Below, one piece after another: positions 1 to 7,104 of a DNA stretch of 9,023 bases. The position numbers and the translations under genes were made by a program. The notes beneath the pieces are model-generated. The model made no database searches, had not been told where the DNA came from, and was given only the letters and a program-made list of their open reading frames with translations. This DNA comes from an uncultured Aeromicrobium sp. (GTDB lineage: Bacteria > Actinomycetota > Actinomycetes > Propionibacteriales > Nocardioidaceae): contig NZ_CAMJVP010000136.1 in assembly GCF_946221465.1 (NCBI RefSeq), positions 1-9,023 of the forward strand, written 5' to 3'. The stretch's first letter is position 1. Every line of letters starts with the position of its first letter.

Positions 1-653
1 GCGGCCTGGGCCTCACGCTCGGCGCGGGTGGCCGCGACCTCGCCCTTGTAGATCCAGACCTTCACGCCGATGCGGCCGAAGGTCGTCTTGGCCTCGTAGA
101 ACCCGTAGTCAACGTCCGCGCGGAGCGTGTGCAACGGCACCCGGCCCTCGCGGTAGAACTCCGAGCGGCTCATCTCGGCGCCACCGAGGCGGCCCGAGCA
201 CTGGATACGGATGCCCTTGGCACCGGCGCGCATCGTCGTTTGCATAGCCTTGCGCATCGCGCGGCGGAACTGCACACGGCCGCTGAGCTGCTCAGCAACA
301 CCCTGGGCGACAAGCTGCGCGTCCAGCTCGGGCTGCTTGACCTCGAGGATGTTCAGCTGAACCTGCTTGCCCGTGAGCTTCTCGAGGTCACCGCGGATAC
401 GGTCGGCCTCGGCGCCCCGGCGACCGATGACGATGCCCGGGCGCGCCGTGTGGATGTCGACCCGGACCCGGTCACGCGTGCGCTCGATCTCGACCTTGCT
501 GATGCCGGCACGGTCCATGCCCTTGGTGAGCATCCGACGGATTTTGACGTCCTCGCCGACGTAGCTGGAGTACAGCTTGTCGGCGTACCAGCGGCTCTTG
601 TGATCCGTGGAGATGCCCAGTCGGAACCCGTGCGGGTTGATCTTCTGTCCCAC
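1..653 (-). CDS. rpsC: 30S ribosomal protein S3 (uS3), 3' end cut by window edge
   Basis: S3 sits in the head of the 30S subunit, lines the mRNA entry tunnel and helps unwind mRNA. The window holds the first 217 codons; the C-terminal tail (families in this phylum usually run to roughly 270 residues) lies beyond base 1. The N-terminus MGQKINPHGFRLG is the universal S3 start. A type II KH RNA-binding domain covers about residues 40-110, with the GxxG-type loop in GIVIGRRGAEADRIR (73-87). The C-terminal S3 domain begins around 118 (QGVAEQLSGRVQFRRAM) and includes the conserved GRLGGAEMSRSE segment (154-165). The start is GTG at 653-651, chosen because translation from it gives the family N-terminus exactly; its G is shared with the TAG stop of rplV, so the two genes are probably translationally coupled. 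No frameshift or odd residue seen in the visible part. Confidence 0.97.
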   Translation of the reverse strand, partial: MGQKINPHGFRLGISTDHKSRWYADKLYSSYVGEDVKIRRMLTKGMDRAGISKVEIERTRDRVRVDIHTARPGIVIGRRGAEADRIRGDLEKLTGKQVQLNILEVKQPELDAQLVAQGVAEQLSGRVQFRRAMRKAMQTTMRAGAKGIRIQCSGRLGGAEMSRSEFYREGRVPLHTLRADVDYGFYEAKTTFGRIGVKVWIYKGEVAATRAEREAQA

Positions 654-1078
654 TAGCGGTTCCCGCCCTTCGTGGTAGTAACGGAGTCGCTCGGCTGGAC
701 CACGACCGTGAGGTGGCTCGTGCGCTTGAGGATGCGGTTGGCCGCACCCTTGGCGCGCGGACGCCAACGCTTCATGGTCGGGCCCTCGTCCACGGTGACC
801 TGGGTCAGGACGAGGTCGGAACGGTCGAGACCCTCGGTGGTCTCGGCGTTCGCGACCGCCGACTCGACGAGCTTGTAGAAGTTCTCGGCCACGGCCTGCG
901 GCGCGAACCGCAAGGTGGTGAGCGCGTCCTCGACGTGGGCGCCGCGGATCAGGTCCGCGACGCGGCGAGCCTTCTGCGGCGTCACGCGCACGAAGCGGGC
1001 CACGGCGAAGGCGCCGGGAGCGTCGCCCAGCAGGCGCTCACGACGGGCGCTGACGTTCTCGCGAGTTGCTGCGGTCAT
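653..1078 (-). CDS. rplV: 50S ribosomal protein L22 (uL22)
   Basis: L22 binds 23S rRNA early in assembly, and its long beta-hairpin lines the nascent-peptide exit tunnel near the macrolide site. The 141-residue product has the core from about residue 27 (ARFVRVTPQKARRVADLIRG) and the tunnel hairpin at about 97-127 (DEGPTMKRWRPRAKGAANR onward, then RTSHLTVVV). Residues 1-25 (containing SARRERLLGDAPGAF) form an N-terminal extension absent from short L22 proteins such as that of Streptomyces as I recall it. I recall similar SARRExLLGDxPG leaders in other actinobacteria, so it is probably real. The ATG overlaps the rpsS TGA as ATGA, which supports this start over the internal GTG at codon 26. Upstream, GAAAGG and GAAGAGG within rpsS can serve as ribosome binding sites. 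It precedes rpsC with a 1-nt overlap. Confidence 0.97.
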   Translation of the reverse strand: MTAATRENVSARRERLLGDAPGAFAVARFVRVTPQKARRVADLIRGAHVEDALTTLRFAPQAVAENFYKLVESAVANAETTEGLDRSDLVLTQVTVDEGPTMKRWRPRAKGAANRILKRTSHLTVVVQPSDSVTTTKGGNR

Positions 1079-1356
1079 CGCCTCTTCGCCTTTCGGTCGT
1101 CCTTCTCATGGCCACGGAACGTGCGGGTCGGAGCGAACTCGCCCAACTTGTGACCCACCATCGAGTCGGTGATGAACACCGGCACGTGCTTGCGGCCGTC
1201 GTGCACGGCGATCGTGTGCCCGATGAAGGACGGCAGGATCATCGAGCGACGCGACCACGTCTTGATCACGTTGTGGGTTCCGGCCTCGTTCTGCGCGTCC
1301 ACCTTCTTGGCCAGGTGGTCGTCGACGAACGGACCCTTCTTGAGACTGCGCGGCAT
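1075..1356 (-). CDS. rpsS: 30S ribosomal protein S19 (uS19)
   Basis: S19 lies in the head of the 30S subunit, pairs with S13 and contacts the A-site region and intersubunit bridges. The 93-residue product matches the normal family length and is easily recognised: start MPRSLKKGPFVDDHLAKKV, middle WSRRSMILPSFIGHTIAVHDG (35-55), and the signature VPVFITDSMVGHKLGEFAPTR (58-78). The lysine/arginine-rich tail (DDRKAKRR) contacts rRNA. The ATG at 1356-1354 has a good upstream GGAAGGA about 8 nt away, in the 15-nt gap after rplB. The TGA stop is embedded in the ATGA start of rplV, so downstream translation is likely coupled. Nothing unusual in composition. Confidence 0.98.
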   Translation of the reverse strand: MPRSLKKGPFVDDHLAKKVDAQNEAGTHNVIKTWSRRSMILPSFIGHTIAVHDGRKHVPVFITDSMVGHKLGEFAPTRTFRGHEKDDRKAKRR

Positions 1357-1371
1357 GTGTCAGGTCCTTCC

Positions 1372-2202
<831 letters not shown>

Positions 2203-2215
2203 GATGGTCCTCGTC

Positions 2216-2518
2216 TCAGCTCGGGCTCGAGAAGATGTCGATGCTCTGGCCGGGCGCCACGCTGACGATCGCGCGCTTGGTGTCCTTGCGCTTGCCGATG
2301 CCGTTACGGGTGCGGCGGGCCTTGCCCTTGCGGTTGATCGTGTTCACCGACGTGACCTTGACGCCGAAGATCTCCTCGACGGCGATCTTGATCTGCGTCT
2401 TGTTCGCGTCGGGGTGAACGACGAACGTGTACTTGTTGTCGTCGAGCAGGTTGTAGCTCTTCTCGCTCACAACCGGCGCGATGATGACGTCACGCGCATG
2501 CGAGTGCAGGCTGCTCAT
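2216..2518 (-). CDS. rplW: 50S ribosomal protein L23 (uL23)
   Basis: L23 lies at the polypeptide exit and is the docking site for trigger factor and the signal recognition particle. The 100-residue product shows the family pattern: DVIIAPVVSEKSYNLLDDNK (10-29), KYTFVVHPDANKTQIKIAVE (29-48), then EIFGVKVTSVNTINRKGK and an extended basic loop (about 65-82) that reaches into 23S rRNA. The ATG at 2518-2516 shares its A with the last base of the rplD TGA (TGATG), and an AGGAGGAG stretch lies in the rplD 3' end about 8 nt before the start, so initiation should be strong and coupled to L4 translation. Fits the S10 operon order L4-L23-L2. Confidence 0.97.
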   Translation of the reverse strand: MSSLHSHARDVIIAPVVSEKSYNLLDDNKYTFVVHPDANKTQIKIAVEEIFGVKVTSVNTINRKGKARRTRNGIGKRKDTKRAIVSVAPGQSIDIFSSPS

Positions 2519-3462
2519 CAGTTGCTCTCCTCCTGAGCCGGGCGGAACCCGGCGGCTTCGGCGGACTCGGCGGTGTCGAACCAGACTTCGGGCGCGACGG
2601 CGTCGTAGCCCTCCGCACCCGGCGCGACGTACGTCTTGTCGGCGGCGCCCTTGATCTCGTGACCCTTGGGAGCGTTGCCGCTCGCCAGTGGAGCCTTGGA
2701 ACCCGGGCCGTACGGCTGCGTCTTGGTGGCGCCCTTCGGAGCGTCGGCGGCAGCCTGTGGCTGCGCGGTCTTGGCGCCGGCCTGCGGCTGTGCGGCGGTC
2801 GTCGCCGCGGCGGTAGCCAGTTCGCTCAGCTTCAAGGTGGCAACACCCTCGGCGGAGCGCGCGGCCACGAAGGCGTCGTACGCAGCCTTGGTGAACACCA
2901 CGTCGTCGGCCAGCAGCACGTCGTACGTGTTGAGCTGATCGAAGCCGATGAGTTCGACCGCCTCGACGTTACGCAGGCTCCTGACGGTCAGCTCGTCGCC
3001 GCGATCGACCACGACAAGCACGCGCGGACGAGCGGTGAGCTCGCGCAGCGCGGCGAGCGCCGCCTTGGTGGACGGCGTGTCACCGACAACGAGCGACTCC
3101 ACCACGTGGAGACGGCCGTTGCGGGCGCGGTCGGAGAGGGCCCCTCGCAGTGCGGCGGCCTTCATCTTCTTGTTGGTGCGCTGGTCGTACTTGCGCGGCG
3201 TCGGACCGTGGACGATGCCGCCGCCGGCGAACTGGGGGGCGCGGATCGAGCCCTGCCGGGCGCGCCCGGTGCCCTTCTGCCGGTACGGCTTCTTGCCGCC
3301 GCCGGCGACCTCGCCACGGGTCTTGGTGTCGTGCGTGCCCTGTCGGGCGGCAGCGAGCTGCGCGGTGACGACCTGGTGGATCAACGGAATGTTGACCTTC
3401 GCGTCGAAGATGTCGACGGGAAGATCCACGTCAAGCGCCGAGACGGTCGAACGCTGTGCCAT
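2518..3462 (-). CDS. rplD: 50S ribosomal protein L4 (uL4) with long C-terminal extension
   Basis: L4 is an early 23S rRNA binder whose long loop lines the exit tunnel; in E. coli it also represses its own operon through the S10 leader. The 314-residue product is about 90-110 residues longer than the usual ~205-225. The canonical core is residues 1 to about 205: NIPLIHQVVTAQLAAARQGT (24-43), the tunnel loop GGGKKPYRQKGTGRARQG (54-71), RAPQFAGGGIVHGPTPRKY (74-92), AALRGALSDRARNGR (103-117) and FDQLNTYDVLLADDVVFTK (174-192). Residues about 206-250 are an Ala/Gln/Pro/Lys-rich linker. Residues 251-309 form a compact segment (YGPGSKAPLASG, then EIKG, YVAPG and PEVWFDTAESAEAAGF). The ATG at 3462-3460 was chosen because it gives the L4 N-terminus, has AAGGGAG about 7 nt upstream and lies 2 nt after the rplC stop. 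The same frame stays open upstream through rplC, but that part resembles no L4. Confidence 0.97.
   Translation of the reverse strand: MAQRSTVSALDVDLPVDIFDAKVNIPLIHQVVTAQLAAARQGTHDTKTRGEVAGGGKKPYRQKGTGRARQGSIRAPQFAGGGIVHGPTPRKYDQRTNKKMKAAALRGALSDRARNGRLHVVESLVVGDTPSTKAALAALRELTARPRVLVVVDRGDELTVRSLRNVEAVELIGFDQLNTYDVLLADDVVFTKAAYDAFVAARSAEGVATLKLSELATAAATTAAQPQAGAKTAQPQAAADAPKGATKTQPYGPGSKAPLASGNAPKGHEIKGAADKTYVAPGAEGYDAVAPEVWFDTAESAEAAGFRPAQEESN
2752..2793 (-). repeat. Short imperfect repeat in the rplD linker (AQPQA twice)
   Basis: Two copies of a 14-16 nt unit, 2780-2793 and 2753-2766, start 27 nt (nine codons) apart and differ at a few synonymous third positions. Each encodes AQPQA (L4 residues 224-228 and 233-237) in the low-complexity linker before the C-terminal segment. 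This looks like a small in-frame duplication within a flexible linker; it may simply reflect biased composition. Confidence 0.45.
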
Positions 3463-3464
3463 GA

Positions 3465-4115
3465 TCAGGCTCCCTTCGCGGCGTTGCGGATGACGACGAG
3501 TGCGCCCTTGGGGCCGGGGACAGCGCCCTTGACGAGGACGACTCCCTTCTCGACGTCGACCGAATGGACGGTGAGGTTCTGAACGGTGACCGTGTCGGTG
3601 CCCATGTGGCCGGCCATCCGCAGGCCCTTGAACACGCGGCCGGGAGTGGCGCAGCCGCCGATCGATCCCGGCTTGCGGTGATTGCGGTGGGCACCGTGCG
3701 ACGCCGAGACGCCGGCGAAGCCGTGACGCTTCATGACGCCGGCGAAGCCCTTGCCCTTGCTGGTGGCGGTGACGTCGACCTTGTCGCCTGAGGAGAAGAT
3801 GTCGGGGGAGATCTCCTGGCCCAGCGTGTAGTCGCCGATCGCCTCGGTGCGGATCTCGACCACATGGCGGCGCGGCGTGACGCCGGCCTTCGCGAAGTGG
3901 CCGGCCTGGGGCTTGTTGACCTTGCGTCCGTCGATCTCGCCGAAGCCGATCTGGATGGCGCTGTAGCCGTCCGTCTCGCGCGTGCGGATCTGAGTGACCA
4001 CGTTGGTGTCGGCGCGAAGCACCGTGACGGGAACGATGCGGCCGTCGGCATCCCACACCTGGGTCATGCCGATCTTGCGGCCGAGGAGGCCGCGTGCGGT
4101 GGCAGTGCTGCTCAT
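3465..4115 (-). CDS. rplC: 50S ribosomal protein L3 (uL3)
   Basis: L3 is one of the first proteins to bind 23S rRNA and reaches toward the peptidyl-transferase centre. The 216-residue length is normal. Recognisable parts are RGLLGRKIGMTQVWDADGRI (8-27), the Arg/Lys-rich GRKVNKPQAGHFAKAGV, KGKGFAGVMKRHGFAG (119-134), and the long internal loop with SHGAHRNHRKPGSIGGCATPG followed by RVFKGLRMAGHMG. The C-terminus VLVKGAVPGPKGALVVIRNA is typical. In E. coli a glutamine in the SIGQNQTPG loop is methylated by PrmB; here the loop reads SIGGCATPG, so that target is absent, which I believe is usual in actinobacteria. The ATG at 4115-4113 follows GTAGGGAGA by about 10 nt. The gene lies 19 nt after rpsJ and 2 nt before rplD. 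Confidence 0.98.
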   Translation of the reverse strand: MSSTATARGLLGRKIGMTQVWDADGRIVPVTVLRADTNVVTQIRTRETDGYSAIQIGFGEIDGRKVNKPQAGHFAKAGVTPRRHVVEIRTEAIGDYTLGQEISPDIFSSGDKVDVTATSKGKGFAGVMKRHGFAGVSASHGAHRNHRKPGSIGGCATPGRVFKGLRMAGHMGTDTVTVQNLTVHSVDVEKGVVLVKGAVPGPKGALVVIRNAAKGA

Positions 4116-4134
4116 AGCGTGCGTTCTCCCTACG

Positions 4135-4443
4135 TCAGAGCTTGATCTCGATGTCGACGCCGGCCGGCAGATCCAGACGCATGAGCGAATCGACGGTCTT
4201 GGGCGTCGGATCGATGATGTCGATGAGCCGCTTGTGGGTACGCATCTCGAAGTGCTCGCGGCTGTCCTTGTACTTGTGCGGCGAACGGATCACGCAGAAC
4301 ACGTTCTTCTCCGTGGGCAGCGGCACGGGGCCGGCCACCTTGGCGCCGGTGCGGGTCACGGTGTCGACGATCTTCTTCGCCGACGAGTCGATGACCTCGT
4401 GGTCGTAGGCCTTGAGCCGGATACGGATTTTCTGTCCCGCCAT
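4135..4443 (-). CDS. rpsJ: 30S ribosomal protein S10 (uS10) / NusE
   Basis: S10 is a 30S head protein that also acts as NusE, joining NusB in antitermination complexes and linking NusG to the ribosome. The 102-residue product is full length and close to the actinobacterial form: MAGQKIRIRLKAYDHEVID, then IVDTVTRTGAKVAGPVPLPT (25-44), RSPHKYKDSREHFEMRTHKR (53-72) and the C-terminal DLPAGVDIEIKL. The segment at 53-60 is where ribosome mutations lowering tetracycline-class susceptibility map in other bacteria; K57, the usual Gram-positive residue, is present. It is the first gene of the S10 operon here, preceded by a long untranslated leader. The ATG at 4443-4441 has AAAGGA about 11 nt upstream, a slightly long spacing. 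Confidence 0.98.
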   Translation of the reverse strand: MAGQKIRIRLKAYDHEVIDSSAKKIVDTVTRTGAKVAGPVPLPTEKNVFCVIRSPHKYKDSREHFEMRTHKRLIDIIDPTPKTVDSLMRLDLPAGVDIEIKL

Positions 4444-4710
4444 GCTCTTGCTCGTCCTTTACGTTCGTCTTCGCTTCACTCGCCCCCGGCTGGGAGGAGT
4501 TACGTTGCTCCCCTCCGTCCCCCGAGGTCGGGCGTGTCGCGCCGCTCCCGCGCGCAGATCGTCACACACTTCTCGAGTTAGGTGGTTGGACCGGCCCCGC
4601 CCCCCGAAGGGTTCGGCTCGCCGGACAGGCATGGACTCGGGTCCGACGTCCGCACGGGACCAGGCGTGAGATTCCTGAGCGCAGACGTCACCGCGACCAT
4701 GCCGAGGCAA
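4444..4710 (-). promoter_or_regulatory. Long structured 5' leader of the S10 operon
   Basis: No conserved gene lies between the predicted start of transcription (about 4710) and the rpsJ ATG. The RNA would be about 267 nt and holds several inverted repeats. One is an 8-bp stem (one G-U) at 4641-4648 pairing with 4619-4626. A 5-bp stem lies around 4605-4617 (CCGAACCCTTCGG). A 6-bp stem with one G-U at 4508-4513 pairs with 4494-4499, whose 3' arm is CTCCTC, near the ribosome binding site AAAGGACGAG (4451-4460). In E. coli an equally positioned leader mediates L4 autoregulation; I cannot match this one to that or any named family, so a regulatory role is inference from length and structure. A 40-codon ATG frame (4700-4578) lies inside it. 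Confidence 0.45.
4619..4648 (-). other. Leader hairpin, 8-bp stem
   Basis: Reading the minus strand, CGTCGGAC (4648-4641) can pair with GTCCGGCG (4626-4619), seven Watson-Crick pairs plus one G-U, closing a 14-nt loop. It is the most stable local stem I see by eye in the rpsJ leader. No U tract follows, so it is not an obvious intrinsic terminator; it could be part of a folded leader or chance in GC-rich DNA. Confidence 0.4.
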
Positions 4711-4716
4711 CTTCCC

Positions 4717-4747
4717 TATCTTGACAGACACCTGGTGACGAACACAA
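4717..4747 (-). promoter_or_regulatory. Predicted S10 operon promoter
   Basis: On the minus strand a -35-like TTGTGT (4747-4742) is followed after 18 nt by CAAGAT (4723-4718), overlapping AAGATA (4722-4717), a reasonable -10 for a housekeeping actinobacterial sigma factor. It sits in the only AT-enriched patch of the gap, 58 nt after the CDF stop codon, and would start transcription near 4710. The position before the first gene of the S10 operon supports it; the hexamers alone are only moderately convincing. Confidence 0.5.
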
Positions 4748-4804
4748 ATCGGGGCTCGGAGCGCGTGCGTCGGGTGCCCGTCGCGGGAGGCGGCGGTCTG
4801 CTGT

Positions 4805-5713
4805 TCAGTGGTGGACGTGCGCCTCGGTCTCGGCGTGACCTCGCGGCTCGATCTGCAGCGTGGAATGTTCGAGGTCGAAGTGCTCGCAAAGACAGCCGTG
4901 GATTCGGCCGAGCACGACCTGCGCATCGCCCATCTCGGCGACGTCATCGTCCACGACGATGTGCGCGCTCATGACGGGCATGCCCGACGTGATCGTCCAG
5001 ACGTGCAGATCGTGCACGTCCACGACGCCCTCGACGGCCATCAGGTGCGCACGCAGTTCGGCCAGATCCACGTCACGTGGTGTGGACTCGAGCAGCACCT
5101 CACCCACCTCGCGCAGCAGGGAGACCGCCCGCGGCACGATCAGGGCGGCGATGACGAGCGAGGCGACAGGATCGGCCTGGCTCCAGCCGGTCAGCATGAT
5201 GATCGCCGCCGCCACCAGCACCGCGACCGAACCCAGGGCGTCGCCGAGCACCTCCAGATAGGCCCCGCGCACGTTGAGGTTCTCCCTCGCGCCGTCGCGC
5301 AGCAGCAGCAGCGCGGCGATGTTGGCCGCGAGACCGACCGCACCCGCGACGAGGACGAGCCCACCGTCGATCTCCACCGGCGCGGAGAGCCGACGCACCG
5401 CTGCGATGACGATGGCGACGCACAGGCCGAGCAGAATGAGCCCGTTGGCGCCGGCCGCAAGCACTTCGACGCGATGGAAGCCGTATGAGGAACGGGCGTT
5501 CGGCCCGCGTCCGCGTTGGCCGATCGTGATCGCGATGAGCGCCATCGCCACGCCGACCGCATCGGTCAGCACATGACCGGCATCGGCGAGGAGCGCAAGA
5601 CTGCCGGTGAGCGCTGCCACGACGATCTGAACGGCGAAGACGACCGCTGCGATGACGAGCACCAGTGCCAGCCGACCCCGATGCTGCATGCCGCCGCCAT
5701 GAGCATGACCCAT
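4805..5713 (-). CDS. Cation diffusion facilitator (CzcD/ZitB-type metal/proton antiporter)
   Basis: CDF proteins export divalent cations such as Zn2+, Cd2+ or Co2+ from the cytoplasm in exchange for protons. The 302-residue protein has six predicted membrane segments (about 15-36, 39-64, 82-107, 117-138, 149-175, 181-200) and a cytoplasmic C-terminal domain (205-290) with the typical DLHVWTITSG (235-244). The TM2 site motif is DAGHVLTD with H47 and D51. The TM5 partner reads YLEVLGDALGS, so the pair is E154 and D158, where E. coli ZitB has His and Asp. The signature SYGFHRVEVLAAGANG (76-91) is intact. The His-rich loop often found between TM4 and TM5 is missing; histidines instead cluster at the ends (H3, H5, H11; H293, H299, H301, H302). 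The substrate cannot be fixed from sequence; zinc is the default guess. Start at the first ATG, with no Shine-Dalgarno but a -10-like box 7 nt upstream; Met9 is an alternative. It lies between two translation operons and has no evident functional partner here. Confidence 0.93.
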   Translation of the reverse strand: MGHAHGGGMQHRGRLALVLVIAAVVFAVQIVVAALTGSLALLADAGHVLTDAVGVAMALIAITIGQRGRGPNARSSYGFHRVEVLAAGANGLILLGLCVAIVIAAVRRLSAPVEIDGGLVLVAGAVGLAANIAALLLLRDGARENLNVRGAYLEVLGDALGSVAVLVAAAIIMLTGWSQADPVASLVIAALIVPRAVSLLREVGEVLLESTPRDVDLAELRAHLMAVEGVVDVHDLHVWTITSGMPVMSAHIVVDDDVAEMGDAQVVLGRIHGCLCEHFDLEHSTLQIEPRGHAETEAHVHH

Positions 5714-5855
5714 AGGAATAAGGTTAGGCCGCCGTTGCGTAATTCACGAACCGGTGTCCCAGCAAAAGGACGCCATTGACAACCGTTCGCGGCTGAGGCG
5801 GTGTGCCAGCACGAACGGACACCGCTTCGAGGCGCGACGACACCCCGCCTGCAGA
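5714..5855. other. Intergenic region between the tuf terminator and the CDF gene
   Basis: This 142-nt stretch holds no convincing gene. Besides the promoter box next to the CDF start it has an 8-bp inverted repeat, CGGTGTCC (minus 5825-5818) and GGACACCG (minus 5759-5752), about 58 nt apart. Each arm is followed within a few bases by GTTCGTG. These could be operator half-sites or chance; I recognise no known metal-regulator box. Confidence 0.35.
5721..5750 (-). promoter_or_regulatory. Predicted promoter for a leaderless CDF transcript
   Basis: On the minus strand TAACCT (5726-5721) fits the TANNNT -10 pattern and ends 7 nt before the A of the CDF start codon (5713). Transcription would therefore begin at or within a base of the ATG. 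The seven bases between (TATTCCT) contain no purine-rich ribosome binding site. A weak -35 candidate TTCGTG lies at 5750-5745 with an 18-nt spacer; leaderless actinobacterial promoters often have a poor -35. A TTGTCA at 5782-5777 is a better -35 hexamer but has no matching -10 at the right distance. Confidence 0.5.
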
Positions 5856-5897
5856 CACAGCAGAACCCCCGGACCGTAGTCCGGGGGTTCTGCTGTG
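5856..5897 (-). terminator. Perfect 19-bp hairpin terminator after tuf
   Basis: Bases 5856-5874 are exactly complementary to 5879-5897, leaving a CGTA-type four-base loop (5875-5878). The stem contains five consecutive G-C pairs at its centre. It begins 13 nt after the tuf TGA. On the minus strand the bases after the stem are TCTGCAGG, so there is no U tract; such U-less hairpins are commonly taken as terminators in actinobacteria. It should separate the str transcript from the CDF gene and S10 operon. The symmetrical stem could in principle also stop transcription arriving on the opposite strand. Confidence 0.88.
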
Positions 5898-5910
5898 CAG
5901 AGTCAACGGA

Positions 5911-7104
<1,194 letters not shown>

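Noticed and set aside
2659..3582. Plus-strand open frame of 307 codons opposite rplD
   Set aside because: Antisense shadow of L4; Gly/Arg/Leu-rich and without recognisable domains.
3463..4056. Upstream continuation of the rplD frame through rplC, suggesting a fused 512-residue protein
   Set aside because: The upstream part is Arg/His/Pro-rich out-of-frame translation of rplC. The L4 N-terminus begins exactly at the ATG at 3462, with its own ribosome binding site.
4770..4804. GC-rich stretch after the CDF stop considered as a CDF terminator
   Set aside because: Only a 4-bp CCCG/CGGG stem with a 3-nt loop is visible; not enough to call.
4459..4947. Minus-strand frame of 162 codons running from inside the CDF gene into the rpsJ leader
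   Set aside because: It starts out of frame within the CDF gene and is Arg/Ser/Pro-rich. Its TAA overlaps the rpsJ ribosome binding site, which is suggestive, but nothing else supports coding.
4808..5488. Plus-strand open frame of 226 codons opposite the CDF gene
   Set aside because: Rich in His, Asp, Arg and Gln because it mirrors membrane-segment codons; the minus-strand CDF protein is clearly the real product.
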